A DNA stretch of 64,000 bases from Rhodospirillales bacterium 70-18. Its GTDB lineage: Bacteria; Pseudomonadota; Alphaproteobacteria; Acetobacterales; Acetobacteraceae. The position numbers and the translations under genes were made by a program. The stretch covers positions 124,001-188,000 of the forward strand of contig MKWE01000047.1 in assembly GCA_001899585.1 (NCBI GenBank), given 5' to 3'. This document shows, one piece after another, positions 24,205 to 33,999 of the stretch. The first letter of the stretch is position 1; the number at the start of each line of letters is the position of its first letter. The notes under the pieces are model-generated. The model did no database searches. It was not told where the DNA came from and saw nothing but the letters and a program-made list of their open reading frames with translations.

Positions 24205-24343
24205 CAAGGAAGGGGTTCTTTTTTGGAAAAAAGAACCAAAAAACGTCTATTCGCCTTGCCTCCGCGGCGACCCGGAGGGCACTTACACTCCAACGGACAG
24301 AACGTTTTTTTGCTTCTTTTTGTTCACAAAAAGAAGACCTTCA
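24205..24343. repeat. Family B AT-rich double-hairpin repeat, copy B2
   Basis: Two perfect 11-bp hairpins with 2-base loops bracket a core: GGTTCTTTTTT/AAAAAAGAACC at 24214-24237 and CTTCTTTTTGT/ACAAAAAGAAG at 24313-24336. Outer edges are CAAGGAAGG and a short ACCTTC. It lies between the end of the ABC operon (24341, minus) and the start of the aldolase gene (24133, minus), where it may end the operon's transcript. Orientation is opposite to copy B3 at the other end of the operon. Confidence 0.88.
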
Positions 24344-25339
24344 CGGCCGCAAATGGCACGAAACCACATGCCCCGGCGCCGCCTCCCGCAGCACCGGCAC
24401 TTCAGTCTGGCAGCGTGCGACGGCGATCGGGCAGCGCGTGTGGAAGCGGCAGCCGGTGGGCGGGTTCATCGGGCTGGGGATATCGCCTTCCAGCACCAGC
24501 CGCTCGCGCCGGGCGCGCGGGTCGGCCACCGGGGCGGCGGCGATCAGCGCCTCGGTGTACGGGTGCAGCGGCCGGTCGAAGATGGTGGCCTTGTCGGCCA
24601 GCTCGACGATCTGTCCGAGATACATCACGGCGATGCGGTGGCCGATATGCTCGACCACGCCGAGATCGTGCGAGATGAACAGATAGGCGATGCCGCGCTC
24701 CTCCTGCAGGTCCATCAGCAGGTTCAGCACCTGCGCCTGCACCGAGACATCCAGCGCCGAAACCGCCTCGTCGGCCACGATCAGGCCGGGGTCGAGCGCC
24801 AGGGCGCGGGCAATGCCCAGGCGCTGGCGCTGGCCGCCGGAGAACTCGAAGGCGTAGCGGCCCATCGCCTGGGCGCTGAGGCCGACGCGCTCCAGCAAGG
24901 CGGCGACCTTCTCGGTGCGGGCCGCCGCCGAGATGTCGGAGTAGTTTTCCAGCGGTTCGCCAACGATGGTGCCGGCCGGCAGGCGCGGGTTGAGCGAGGC
25001 GTAGGGGTCCTGGAAGACCATCTGCGCGTGGCGCCGGTGCGGCCGCATGGCGGCCTCGCCCAGCGTGGTGACATCCACGCCGCCCAGCACAATGCGCCCG
25101 CCGGTGGGCTGCATCAGGCGCAGGATGAGCCGGCCGACGGTGGATTTGCCGCAGCCGGATTCGCCCACCAGGCAGAGCGTCTCGCCGGGGAGGATCGACA
25201 GCGACACGCCATCCACCGCGCGCACGCGGGCCACCTCGCGCCGCAGCACGCCGCGATGCACCGGGAAGTGCTTGGCGAGGTCGGTGACCTCGACGACCGG
25301 GGCGCCCACCGGGGCGCTCATCGGGGCGGGCGGGTTCAT
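24341..25339 (-). CDS. Peptide ABC transporter ATP-binding protein (DppF/OppF type)
   Basis: 332 residues. Walker A '[12 protein letters not shown]', signature '[17 protein letters not shown]', Walker B '[12 protein letters not shown]' and the C-terminal oligopeptide/dipeptide domain with '[11 protein letters not shown]' and a late CH motif. It energises peptide uptake together with the preceding DppD-type ATPase, overlapping it by ATGA. Last gene of the eight-gene operon; its stop (24341) lies at the edge of repeat B2. Confidence 0.95.
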   Translation of the reverse strand: MNPPAPMSAPVGAPVVEVTDLAKHFPVHRGVLRREVARVRAVDGVSLSILPGETLCLVGESGCGKSTVGRLILRLMQPTGGRIVLGGVDVTTLGEAAMRPHRRHAQMVFQDPYASLNPRLPAGTIVGEPLENYSDISAAARTEKVAALLERVGLSAQAMGRYAFEFSGGQRQRLGIARALALDPGLIVADEAVSALDVSVQAQVLNLLMDLQEERGIAYLFISHDLGVVEHIGHRIAVMYLGQIVELADKATIFDRPLHPYTEALIAAAPVADPRARRERLVLEGDIPSPMNPPTGCRFHTRCPIAVARCQTEVPVLREAAPGHVVSCHLRP

Positions 25340-26337
25340 GCCGGCACCGCCGCGGCTTCCCAGCAGGCGACGGTGTGGGCGCGGCCGTGTTCGTCCAGCG
25401 GCGGCGCCTCCACCCGGCAGCGCTCGGTCGCCAGTTCGCAGCGGGGCGCGAAGGCGCAGCCCACGACCGGGGGTTTGCCGTCGCGCGACAGCAGGCTCGG
25501 CACCATGCCGGGGATTTCGCGCAGCCGCCGCGCCGGCGGCACGCCGGGCCGGCGGCGGGGGATGGAGGCCATCAGGCCGCGCGTGTAGGGGTGCAGCGGG
25601 CGGTCGAACAGGTCCTGCACCTCTGCCTCCTCCACCTTGCGGCCGGCATACATCACGATCACCCGCTGGCAGGTTTCCGCCACCACGCCGAGGTCGTGGG
25701 TGATCATCAGGATGGCGGCGCCGATGCGGCCCTTCAGCTCGATCATCAGCTTGAGGATCTGCGCCTGGATGGTCACGTCCAGCGCCGTGGTCGGCTCGTC
25801 GGCAATCAGCAGTTGCGGGTGGCAGGACAGCGCCATGGCGATCATCACCCGCTGGCGCATGCCGCCGCTGAACTGAAACGGGTAGTCGCGCACCCGCCGC
25901 CCCGCGTCCGGGATGCGGACCAGGCTCAGCATCTCCTCGGCGCGGCCCCAGGCTTCGGCGCGGGACTTGCCCTGGTGGATCATCACCGCCTCGGCGATCT
26001 GGTCGCCCACAGTCAGCACCGGGTTGAGGCTGGTCATCGGCTCCTGGAACACCATGGCGATGCGGTCGCCGCGGATGCGCCGCATCGCCGGCTCGTCGAG
26101 CTGCACCAGGTCCTGGCCGCCGAAGCGCACGCTGCCGCCGACGGTGCGGCCGAGGCCGGCGGGCAGCAGGCGCATGACGGACAGCGCGGTGACGCTTTTG
26201 CCGCAGCCGCTTTCGCCCACGATGCCGAGCGTCTCGCCGGGGTTGACGTGGAAGCTCACGCCGTCCACCGCGCGGGTCACGCCGTCGCGGGTGAAGAAAT
26301 GCGTGCGCAGGTCGGTGACGGTGAGGATCGGTTCCAT
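25336..26337 (-). CDS. Peptide ABC transporter ATP-binding protein (DppD/OppD type)
   Basis: 333 residues with Walker A '[13 protein letters not shown]', signature '[16 protein letters not shown]', Walker B '[12 protein letters not shown]' and the C-terminal '[11 protein letters not shown]' oligopeptide domain. Partner of the DppF-type ATPase that follows with a 4-base overlap. Five bases separate it from the permease upstream. Confidence 0.95.
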   Translation of the reverse strand: MEPILTVTDLRTHFFTRDGVTRAVDGVSFHVNPGETLGIVGESGCGKSVTALSVMRLLPAGLGRTVGGSVRFGGQDLVQLDEPAMRRIRGDRIAMVFQEPMTSLNPVLTVGDQIAEAVMIHQGKSRAEAWGRAEEMLSLVRIPDAGRRVRDYPFQFSGGMRQRVMIAMALSCHPQLLIADEPTTALDVTIQAQILKLMIELKGRIGAAILMITHDLGVVAETCQRVIVMYAGRKVEEAEVQDLFDRPLHPYTRGLMASIPRRRPGVPPARRLREIPGMVPSLLSRDGKPPVVGCAFAPRCELATERCRVEAPPLDEHGRAHTVACWEAAAVPA

Positions 26338-26342
26338 CGGGT

Positions 26343-27173
26343 CTACATCCGGCGCGCGAGGCGTACGTCCAGCCGGTCGCGCAGCCCGTCGCCGAGCAGG
26401 TTGACGGCCAGGATCACCAGCGCCAGCAGCACGCCGGGGGCGAAGATGGTCCAGGGCGCGCGGCCGACATACAGCCGGCTGCCGGCGATCATGTTGCCCC
26501 AGGTGGGGATTTCCGGCGGCACGCCGGCACCCAGGAAGGACAGCCCCGCCTCCACCAGGATGGCCGAGGCGGTGATGTAGGTACCCTGCACGATCAGCGG
26601 CGCGATGGTGCTGGGCAGGATGTGGCGCAGGATGATCTTGCGCGCCGGCGAGCCGCCGGAGACCGCCGCCTCGATATACGGCATCTCGCGCACCGTCAGC
26701 ACCACCGAGCGCACCAGGCGGACGATGCGCGGCACCTCGGGGATGGTGATGGCGACGATGACGATGCCGACGCTGGCGCGGTTGAGCGATACCAGCGCGA
26801 TCGCCAGCAGGATCGACGGGATGGCCATCAGCCCGTCCATGAAGCGCATCACCACCGCGTCGAAGCGCCGCCAGTAGCCGGCGGCGAGCCCGATCGCCAG
26901 CCCGATGGCGATCGACACCACGGCCACCGAGAGGCCGACGATCAGCGAGATGCGCGCGCCGTACACCGCCCGGGCGAACACATCGCGGCCCAGGTGGTCG
27001 GTGCCCAGCAGATGCGCGGCCGAGGGCGGCAGCAGCCGGTCGATCGGCACCAGCAGCAGGGGGTCGCCGGCGATCAGCGGCGCGAACACGGCGGCCAGCG
27101 CCACCGCCAGCAGCATCAGCGCGCCGACGGCGATGGTCGGGTTGCGCCGGACGAAGCGAAGCGCCCCGCTCAC
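26343..27173 (-). CDS. Peptide ABC transporter permease (DppC type)
   Basis: 276 residues, six predicted membrane helices. N-terminal OppC-like '[20 protein letters not shown]' and the permease EAA-type loop ('[20 protein letters not shown]') are clear. The GTG start at 27173 overlaps the stop of the DppB gene (GTGA), which fixes the start. Confidence 0.93.
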   Translation of the reverse strand: MSGALRFVRRNPTIAVGALMLLAVALAAVFAPLIAGDPLLLVPIDRLLPPSAAHLLGTDHLGRDVFARAVYGARISLIVGLSVAVVSIAIGLAIGLAAGYWRRFDAVVMRFMDGLMAIPSILLAIALVSLNRASVGIVIVAITIPEVPRIVRLVRSVVLTVREMPYIEAAVSGGSPARKIILRHILPSTIAPLIVQGTYITASAILVEAGLSFLGAGVPPEIPTWGNMIAGSRLYVGRAPWTIFAPGVLLALVILAVNLLGDGLRDRLDVRLARRM

Positions 27174-28111
27174 CCGCGCACCCGGGGGTCGAACAGGGTG
27201 TACGATAGGTCCACCAGCAGGTTGACGAACACGTAGACGCCGGAAAACACCATGATGACGCCCTGGATGATCGGGTAGTCGCGCCGCGCGATGGCGTCCA
27301 CCACCAGCCGGCCGATGCCGGGGATGTTGAACACCGTCTCGGTGATCACCACGCCGCCGATCAGCAGGGCCACGCCGTTGCCGACGACGGTGGCGATGGG
27401 CACGGCGGCGTTCTTCAGCGCATGCTTCAGCAGCATGGGCGCCACCGCCACCCCCTTGGCGCGGGCGGTGCGCATGTAGTCCTCGGCCAGCACCTCCAGC
27501 ATCGTGGTGCGGGTGATGCGCGCGATCAGCGCCACATAGGCCAGGCCGAGCGCGATGGAGGGCAAGGTGAGGTTGCGCAGCCAGGGCAGGAACCCCTCGC
27601 TGAGCGGCCGGTAGCCCTGCACCGGCAGCCAGTGCAGCTGGTGGGCGAAGATGAACACCAGCCCGTAGCCCACCACGAACACCGGCACCGAGAAGCCGGT
27701 GACCGAGATGCCCATCACCACCCGGTCCACCCAGGTGCCCACGCGCGCGGCGGCCAGCACGCCCATGCCGATGGCGAGGGTGACCGCCACCACCAGCGTG
27801 GTGAAGGCGAGGCTGAGCGTGGGCGCCGCGCGCTGGGCGATCAGGGAGATCACCGGGTCGCCCCAGAACATCGAGCTGCCGAGGTCGCCATGCAGCAGCG
27901 CCCAGACCCAGACCAGGAACTGCTTCCACACCGGCTGGTCCAGGCCGAGCTTGGCCCGGATCAGCGCGATGTTCTCCGCCGTCACGTTGTCGCCGGCGAT
28001 GATGGCGGCCGGGTCGCCGGGCGCCAGGTGCAGCAGCAGAAACACGCAGACCGCGACGATGGCCATGACCGGCAGCATCGACAGCAGGCGCCGGACGATG
28101 GTGCCGGTCAT
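27170..28111 (-). CDS. Peptide ABC transporter permease (DppB type)
   Basis: 313 residues, with the N-terminal helix '[20 protein letters not shown]', the '[15 protein letters not shown]' loop of DppB/OppB proteins, and the EAA-type loop '[20 protein letters not shown]'. Pairs with the DppC permease. 44 bases downstream of the binding-protein gene. Confidence 0.94.
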   Translation of the reverse strand: MTGTIVRRLLSMLPVMAIVAVCVFLLLHLAPGDPAAIIAGDNVTAENIALIRAKLGLDQPVWKQFLVWVWALLHGDLGSSMFWGDPVISLIAQRAAPTLSLAFTTLVVAVTLAIGMGVLAAARVGTWVDRVVMGISVTGFSVPVFVVGYGLVFIFAHQLHWLPVQGYRPLSEGFLPWLRNLTLPSIALGLAYVALIARITRTTMLEVLAEDYMRTARAKGVAVAPMLLKHALKNAAVPIATVVGNGVALLIGGVVITETVFNIPGIGRLVVDAIARRDYPIIQGVIMVFSGVYVFVNLLVDLSYTLFDPRVRG

Positions 28112-28155
28112 GGGGGTGCGGTCATTCGGATACAGTCATTCGAGTGCGGGCCGCC

Positions 28156-29760
28156 TCAGGTTTTCTGCACGTTCCAGAACGGAATGATCTCGGCCACGTG
28201 CAGCCAGCCGGTGACGTTCTTGCGATGGATCGCCGGCTGCACCCACTGGCCGAAATACAGATGCGGCACGAAGTTCCAGGCATTCTCCTGGATCTGGGCG
28301 GCGATCGCCTTGCGCTGCTCCACCGTGTCGGCGTTGATCCAGGCCTGCCGCAGCTCCTCGTGCTTCGCGTCGGACGGCCAGCCGAACCAGCCCTTCTCGC
28401 CGTTGGCGCCCATGCCGGAGTTGGTGAACGGGTTGCCCATGCCGCCGCCGCCCGCCGAGGTGATAAAGATGTTCCAGCCGCCCTCCTCGGGCTTGGCCTT
28501 GCTGGCGCGGCGCTGCACCACCTGCGACCAGTCCATCGGCTCCAGCCGCACCTTGAAGCCGGCCTGGCGCATCTCCTGCGCCAGCACGGTGGCGGCGTTC
28601 ATCATGTAGGCGATGTTGGTGGCCTGCAGCAGCACGATCTCGCGCCCGTCATAGCCGCCTTCCTTCAGCAGCGCCTTCGCCTTCTCGATGTTCTGGCCGC
28701 CCTTGAACCAGCCCTCGTTGGCGTCGTTCTCCATCGCCGAGCCGCAGGCGAAAAGGCTGCCGCATTCGCGCCAGTTCTTGCCGTCGCCGAAGGTGGGCCG
28801 CAGCATGTCGGCCTGCTTGGCGAGATACAGCATCGCCTGGCGAATCTTCACGTTGTCGAACGGCGGATGCAGGAAGTTGAGGCGGATCCAGCCGACATTG
28901 CCGAGGTTGTTCAGGGTTTCGACCACCACGTCCGGGTCGTCCTTGAACTGGTCGAGCATGTCCACGGGCGGGGTCTCGTAGAAATCGATCTCGCCGGCCT
29001 GCACCGCGGAGACGGCGGTCTGCGCGTCGGGCATGTTCATGTAGATGACGCGGTCGAGCTTGACGATCTTGCCGCCGGCGATGCCGCTGGCCGGCTCGGC
29101 GCGCGGCACATAGGCCATGTTCTTGTCGTAGACATACTGGTTGCCCGGCTTGGTCTCGCCCTCGTTGAACACGAAGGGGCCGGAGCCGACGATCTTGTCG
29201 ATCTTTTGCATCGGGTCGATCTCGGCCTCGCGCTTGCGCATCATGAAGCCGCCGGGGGTGACCGTCTTGCCGAGCGCATACAGGATCAGGCCGAACGGCT
29301 CGTTCAGGGCGATGGTGAAGGTCTTGGCGTCCTTGGCCGAGATGTCCTTCACCCGCTGCATCAGCAACTGCCCGGCACCGTCGCGCGCCGCCCAGCGGCG
29401 GATGCTGGGGATGATGTCGGCGGTGGTGACATCAGTGCCGTCATGCCATTTCAGCCCGTCGCGCAGCTCGAACGTCCAGGTTTTCTTGTCGTCGCTGACG
29501 CCGTATTTGCCGACCATCTGCGGCTGCGGCACGTCGTTGGCGTCCACGCCGAACAGCGTGTCGTAGATCATGCCGCCGTGATAGGCGGACATGTTCGCCG
29601 TGGTCCAGATCGGGTCGTAGGTGGGAATATCGCCGTGCAGCACGGCGCGCACGGTGCGCGAGGCGGGCGGACGTGCCTGCGCCTGCAGGATGCCCGGTGC
29701 GGCGGCGGTGCCCGCAAGCGCGAGACCGCCTGCCATGATCGAACGGCGCGTCGTTTTCAT
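28156..29760 (-). CDS. Peptide ABC transporter substrate-binding protein (family 5), Tat-exported
   Basis: 534 residues. The N-terminus MKTTRRSIMAGGLALAG carries a twin-arginine signal. The mature part has the family-5 features 'RDGLKWHDGTDVTTAD' and 'RQAMLYLAKQADML'. It should capture peptides or related ligands in the periplasm for the adjacent permeases. The ATG at 29760 was chosen over an upstream in-frame start because the signal peptide begins there. The ligand is not predictable, but neighbours point to unusual or D-amino-acid-containing peptides. Confidence 0.93.
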   Translation of the reverse strand: MKTTRRSIMAGGLALAGTAAAPGILQAQARPPASRTVRAVLHGDIPTYDPIWTTANMSAYHGGMIYDTLFGVDANDVPQPQMVGKYGVSDDKKTWTFELRDGLKWHDGTDVTTADIIPSIRRWAARDGAGQLLMQRVKDISAKDAKTFTIALNEPFGLILYALGKTVTPGGFMMRKREAEIDPMQKIDKIVGSGPFVFNEGETKPGNQYVYDKNMAYVPRAEPASGIAGGKIVKLDRVIYMNMPDAQTAVSAVQAGEIDFYETPPVDMLDQFKDDPDVVVETLNNLGNVGWIRLNFLHPPFDNVKIRQAMLYLAKQADMLRPTFGDGKNWRECGSLFACGSAMENDANEGWFKGGQNIEKAKALLKEGGYDGREIVLLQATNIAYMMNAATVLAQEMRQAGFKVRLEPMDWSQVVQRRASKAKPEEGGWNIFITSAGGGGMGNPFTNSGMGANGEKGWFGWPSDAKHEELRQAWINADTVEQRKAIAAQIQENAWNFVPHLYFGQWVQPAIHRKNVTGWLHVAEIIPFWNVQKT

Positions 29761-29863
29761 CTGCCCAGCTCCCCATTTTTGCCCGTGCCACGCCGCGGCG
29801 CGACCGGTTCGTGACAGTAATGCCCGTCCACGGCCCACGACAAGCGGGTGGCGCAATATTCCT

Positions 29864-31333
29864 TCAGAAGATCAAGCCGGGGGAGGTCTGCTCGTCCAGC
29901 GGCCAGATCGGCCGCTGCACGCGGGTATAGGGAATCTTGCGGTAATCGCGCGGAATCGGTCCGTCGGTGTCGATATACAGCACCTGCTTGGCGATCGGCC
30001 CGAAAGCGGCCATGAAATGGTTGGTGGATTTCACCACCAGCAGCTTCTGCTCGGTCGGCTCCAGGCCCACGTTGCGGAACAGCTCCAGCCCCAGCGCCTG
30101 GGTGCGGTTGGTGATCAGCACCACCGAAACCCCGCCCACCGCGACGCAGGCGCAGTCGCCCAGCGGCACCTGGGTCGGCCCGAAGCTCTGCCAGCAATCG
30201 CGCGCCAGGCCGGTGACGGTGACCGTCGCGTCCACCGGCTGGCCCGAGGCGGGGCCGATCTTGCCGCCAAAGCGCAGCGGGAAGCTGGCGCCCAGCCCGG
30301 CGTCGAAGCACAGCCGCACGGCGATCGGGTCCCAGATCGGGCCGAGGGCCGCGCCGTCCACCCGCCGCTCGATCAGCCGGCGCAGGATGGTGGTGTTGTC
30401 GCTGGGCGCGCCGCCGCCGGCATTGTCGGCCGGGTCGGCCATCACCACCGGATGACCGTTCACGGCCAGGCCCGCGGTGATGCCGGCATCCACCTCCAGA
30501 TAATCGGGCGCGGTGCGGCCGCGCATCGCCACGAACTCCTCGCCGATCCGCGTCGCCAGCGCATCGGCCTTCGCCTTGTCGCCATCCACCACCACGAGGA
30601 TGCGCCCGCCCATCTCCGGCACGTCGGCATAGGGGAAGCAATGGCCGATCGAGATCGACAGGATGCCGTCCGTCCCTTCCATTGCCTTCATGCGATCGAC
30701 GAAGCCGCGCATCAGCGGCAGCGTGGTGGGATAGCTGCCGATCTGCCGGCAATCGTACATCGACATCACCGGGCGCACCTGCTTGCGCAGCGCCTTCAGC
30801 ATGATGTCCAGCAGGTCCTCGGCCCGCTCCACCACGTCGGTATGCGGAAATTCCTTATACAGCACAATGAAGTCCGACATCCGCACGCGCTTCAGCGTCA
30901 GGTGGCAATGCGGGTCCAGCTCCACGCCGATCAGGCATCCGGGCCCGACGATGGCGCGCACCCGCTCCACCAAGTCGCCCTCCACGTCGTCGTAGCCATG
31001 CGCCACCATCGCGCCGTGCAGGCCCAGCAGCACGCCGTCCAGCGGCAGCGCCGCCGCCACCTGCGCCAGGATCTCGTCGCGCATCGTCTCGTAGTCGGCG
31101 CGGTTGGTGGTCCCGGCGGGGCTGGCGGCGAAGCAGCTCCCCTCGATCAGCGTGAACCCCTCCGCCGCCGCCCGCCGCCGCGCCACCCACAGCGGCGCGG
31201 TGCACATCAGCGGCGTCTCGGCCGGATGCTCGCCCGGCCGCAGGAACACCCCCTCCCGGTACGCCTCCATCGAGGTGGGCAGCGGCGAGAAGGTGTTCGT
31301 CTCCGTCGCGATCGTGGCCGAGAACAGACGCAT
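29864..31333 (-). CDS. M81 family metallopeptidase (MlrC-like)
   Basis: 489 residues. MlrC is the last peptidase of microcystin breakdown, but most homologues sit in other operons and their substrates are unknown. Visible motifs: 'IATETNTFSPLP' at the N-terminus, 'LLGLHGAMVAHG', the metal loop 'ELDPHCHLT', 'EFPHTDVVERAEDL' and the C-terminal 'KSTNHFMAAFGPIA'. ATG 31333 begins the conserved 'RLFSATIATETNTF'. About 100 bases upstream of the binding-protein gene and 70 bases downstream of the deaminase gene, in the same operon. A paralogue lies at 54508-56004. Confidence 0.9.
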   Translation of the reverse strand: MRLFSATIATETNTFSPLPTSMEAYREGVFLRPGEHPAETPLMCTAPLWVARRRAAAEGFTLIEGSCFAASPAGTTNRADYETMRDEILAQVAAALPLDGVLLGLHGAMVAHGYDDVEGDLVERVRAIVGPGCLIGVELDPHCHLTLKRVRMSDFIVLYKEFPHTDVVERAEDLLDIMLKALRKQVRPVMSMYDCRQIGSYPTTLPLMRGFVDRMKAMEGTDGILSISIGHCFPYADVPEMGGRILVVVDGDKAKADALATRIGEEFVAMRGRTAPDYLEVDAGITAGLAVNGHPVVMADPADNAGGGAPSDNTTILRRLIERRVDGAALGPIWDPIAVRLCFDAGLGASFPLRFGGKIGPASGQPVDATVTVTGLARDCWQSFGPTQVPLGDCACVAVGGVSVVLITNRTQALGLELFRNVGLEPTEQKLLVVKSTNHFMAAFGPIAKQVLYIDTDGPIPRDYRKIPYTRVQRPIWPLDEQTSPGLIF

Positions 31334-31403
31334 GGCGGCATTTCCTGGACGATTATTGCTGCCGGAATGAACGCCCCCGCCCCGCTCCCCTGTCAAGCCA
31401 CCC

Positions 31404-32690
31404 CTAGAAGAACGTCTTGACCGCGCCTACCACGTTGTAATCGTCGTCCACCACGCAGAGCACCTGCCACTTGTCGAAGGTCAGGCACGGGTGCGACACG
31501 CCGAAGCTCACCATGTCGCCCACCGCCAGCGGCGAATCCGGCGGCACCAGCATGTGGCAATGCTGGTCGTTATGCCCCACCACCCGATGCCCCGGCGGCA
31601 CCGCCACCGGCGCCGGCGTGCCCGGGCGATACCAGGTCTGGGCCACCGGCATGTCGTCCACGCCCACGTCGCGCTTGCCCATGGTCAGCAGCACCTTGCC
31701 CGGCTCGGGGCGGGACTGCACATAGGCCCAGACCTCCAGCGCCGGCACCAGCCCGCCGCCCGCGGCCGCATCCGGCGTGCGGTCCACGATATCGGCGAAA
31801 AGCCGCCGGTAGCTCACGCTGTCATGCGTCAGGTAGCAGCCGCTGCGGGTCAGCACCCGCGTCGGCCCCGACAGGCCGGCGTGGTTGAACCGCGCCAGCA
31901 CCATGTCATAGAACGCCGAGCCGCCGGCGGTCAGGATCACCTCCCCCGCCCCGAACAGCCCCTCGCTCTCGCACGCCCGCGCCAGGTTCACCAGCAGATC
32001 GAGGAAGCCGCGCACCTGCGCCTCCGCCTCGGCGCGGGTGCCGGAGGTCAGGCCCTCGAACCCTTCCACCCCGCGCAGCACCAAGTATGGCGCGGCCGCC
32101 TTCACCGCCCGTGCCACCGCCAGCCCCTGCGCCTGGTCGCGCACCCCGGTGCGCCCGCCCATCATGCCGCCTTCCAGCAGCACCTGCAGCGGCCGCCCCG
32201 CCCCCGCCGCCCGCGCCGCGCCGGCGAGTTGCGCCACGTTCTCCAGCGAATCCACGATGCAGTAGAAATCCAGCCCCGGATCGCGGCCGATCTCCTCCAG
32301 CACGTAGCGGATCGCCTGCCTGCCCACCAACTGGTTGGCCAGCACGATCCGCTGGAACCCGAAGCTGCGCGCCACCTGGATCTGCTGCGGCGTCGCCAGC
32401 GTGATCCCCCAGGCGCCATCCGCCATCTGCCGCTCGAACAGCTGCGGCGCCATCGTCGTCTTGCCGTGCGGCGCGATCACCGCATGGCCGCGCGCGATGA
32501 AATCCCGCATCCAGGCGCTGTTGTGGCGGATCGCGCTGTCCTTCAGCACCGCCAGCGGCAGTGTCAGATCCTCGCGCAGCACGTTCCAGCCCTTGGCGCC
32601 GATGGCGTCCAGCCGGAACGGCGTCACCCCGCCCGGCATGCCCTTCACCGTCTGGTCCAGCAGCGTCGCGCCGATCGCCTCGGTCTTCAT
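31404..32690 (-). CDS. PLP-dependent amino acid deaminase (D-serine/D-threo-hydroxyaspartate dehydratase family)
   Basis: 428 residues with an alanine-racemase-like N-terminal barrel; 'IAPHGKTTMAPQLF' holds the PLP-binding Lys, and the C-terminal 'VVGHNDQHCHM' carries His and Cys of the metal site typical of eukaryotic-type D-serine dehydratases. It should deaminate a D-amino acid to a 2-oxo acid. The ATG at 32690 overlaps the stop of the SelA-like gene (ATGA). The combination with a SelA-like enzyme is known from D-amino-acid catabolic operons. Confidence 0.87.
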   Translation of the reverse strand: MKTEAIGATLLDQTVKGMPGGVTPFRLDAIGAKGWNVLREDLTLPLAVLKDSAIRHNSAWMRDFIARGHAVIAPHGKTTMAPQLFERQMADGAWGITLATPQQIQVARSFGFQRIVLANQLVGRQAIRYVLEEIGRDPGLDFYCIVDSLENVAQLAGAARAAGAGRPLQVLLEGGMMGGRTGVRDQAQGLAVARAVKAAAPYLVLRGVEGFEGLTSGTRAEAEAQVRGFLDLLVNLARACESEGLFGAGEVILTAGGSAFYDMVLARFNHAGLSGPTRVLTRSGCYLTHDSVSYRRLFADIVDRTPDAAAGGGLVPALEVWAYVQSRPEPGKVLLTMGKRDVGVDDMPVAQTWYRPGTPAPVAVPPGHRVVGHNDQHCHMLVPPDSPLAVGDMVSFGVSHPCLTFDKWQVLCVVDDDYNVVGAVKTFF

Positions 32691-33853
32691 GCAACCAACT
32701 CCTTCAATCGCGCACCGATGATGCGCGCTTCATCCTCGTTCAGCGCCAGCGGATTGAACACCAGCACCCCCTGCTCCCGCCGCCCCGGCGCGCAGGCGAT
32801 CGAGGGTTCCCCCGCCGCCAGCCGCCGCGCCAACGCCACCGCCGCCGCCTCCGACCCGCAGTCCAGCGCCAGCAGCGGCACCGGCCCGCTCTCGATCCGC
32901 AGTCCGTCCAGCCCGGCCGCCCGCACGATCTCGGCCAGCACCGCCTGCCAGCGCGCCCGCCGCGCCGCCGGGTCCTCGGCGGCGAAGCGGCGCAGCGCCA
33001 CGCACAGCCCGGCGATCTCCTCCTTGCCCACCTTGCACGACCGCCCGATGCCGTGATGCGGCAGCCCGCGCAACTGCGCCAGCGCCGCGAATTCCGCCGG
33101 CGGCGCCCACATATCGTCGTACACGTCCATGTCGAGCATCTGCACCAGCGCCGAGGCCACCAGGTCGGCCCGCCCGGCCAGGATGCCCGACGCCTGCGGC
33201 CCGCCGATCGCCTTGCCGCCCGAGAAGCACACCAAGTCGGCGCCATCCTTCAGGAAGCGTTGCAGGTTGCAGGCCGGCGGCAACTGCGCCGCCGCATCCA
33301 CCAGCACCGGCAGCCCATGCGCATGCGCCACCGCCGCCACGTCGCGCAACGCCGGGCGGGACTGCGCGCCGGCCAGGTAATACACCCCCGCCGTGCGCGG
33401 CCCGATCGCCGCCTCGATCTCCCAGCACGCCGCGTCGCGCACGCCGGGGCCGCTGTAGCGGTCCGGGATGCCCACTTCCACGATCCCCGCCCCGGCCACC
33501 GCCAGCGCCCGGTCGTACATGTTGCGCTGGCTGCGCACCACGATGAACTCGCACCGCCCGTCCGCCACCGCCGGCAGCGCGTTCATCCGCGCCGGGTCGA
33601 GCCCCGCCAGGCACGCCGCCGCGCCCAGCAGCACCCCCGCCGAGGCGCCGGAGGTCACGATCCCCGCCGCCGCCCCGGTCGCCTCGCGGATCACCCGGCA
33701 GGCGGCGGCCTGCATCCGCGCTATGTCCACGCAGGCCAGCGACGCCTGCCGCATCGCCTCCGCCACCTCCGGCGCCATCCGCCCGCCGGAGAGCCTGGTG
33801 ACGGTGCCGCAGGCGTTGATGAGGGTGGGGATGCCTAGGTCTTCGTAGATCAC
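32687..33853 (-). CDS. SelA-like PLP-dependent enzyme (D-glucosaminate-6-phosphate ammonia-lyase-like)
   Basis: 388 residues, fold type I PLP enzyme related to SelA/DgaE. 'LINACGTVTRLSGGRMAPEV' marks the N-terminus and 'VCFSGGKAIGGPQASG' the PLP Lys. It is not a selenocysteine synthase: no tRNA-binding N-domain is present. First gene of the eight-gene operon; ATG 33853 lies about 20 bases from repeat B3. It probably acts on a D-amino acid or amino-sugar derivative with the deaminase that follows. Confidence 0.87.
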   Translation of the reverse strand: MIYEDLGIPTLINACGTVTRLSGGRMAPEVAEAMRQASLACVDIARMQAAACRVIREATGAAAGIVTSGASAGVLLGAAACLAGLDPARMNALPAVADGRCEFIVVRSQRNMYDRALAVAGAGIVEVGIPDRYSGPGVRDAACWEIEAAIGPRTAGVYYLAGAQSRPALRDVAAVAHAHGLPVLVDAAAQLPPACNLQRFLKDGADLVCFSGGKAIGGPQASGILAGRADLVASALVQMLDMDVYDDMWAPPAEFAALAQLRGLPHHGIGRSCKVGKEEIAGLCVALRRFAAEDPAARRARWQAVLAEIVRAAGLDGLRIESGPVPLLALDCGSEAAAVALARRLAAGEPSIACAPGRREQGVLVFNPLALNEDEARIIGARLKELVA

Positions 33854-33874
33854 GCATGCAACCTTTCAACAAAC

Positions 33875-33999
33875 AAGGAAGGTCTTCTTTTTGTGGACAA
33901 AAAGAAACAAAAAAACTTTATTCGTTGGAGTCTCCGCCTCCAATCACTCCAGCGAACAAAAGTTTCTTGGTTCTTTTTTCAAAAAAGAACATCTTCCTT
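33875..33999. repeat. Family B AT-rich double-hairpin repeat, copy B3
   Basis: Left hairpin CTTCTTTTTGT/ACAAAAAGAAA (33884-33907, one mismatch) and right hairpin GTTCTTTTTT/AAAAAAGAAC (33970-33990). The order is the reverse of copies B2 and B4, so this copy is inverted. Outer edges are ACAAGGAAGG and CATCTTCCTTC. It separates the start of the SelA-like gene from the end of the GMC gene, whose TGA stop (33999-34001) lies at its right edge. The operon promoter must lie in or beside it. Confidence 0.88.

Noticed and set aside
24205..24343. Family B repeats as a CRISPR array or tRNA remnants
   Set aside because: Only two hairpins per site, no regular spacer-repeat pattern, and no cloverleaf or CCA-like end.
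21599..25588. 1329-codon plus-strand open frame
   Set aside because: Crosses several well-supported genes on both strands and the AT-rich repeat; translated sequence has no family motif.
24341..33853. True microcystin degradation (mlr) cluster
   Set aside because: Only MlrC-like genes are present; no mlrA-type membrane protease or mlrB serine hydrolase is seen in the window.
32687..33853. Selenocysteine synthase (selA)
   Set aside because: Shorter than SelA, lacks the N-terminal tRNA-binding part and sits beside a D-amino-acid deaminase; the formate dehydrogenase does not use Sec.
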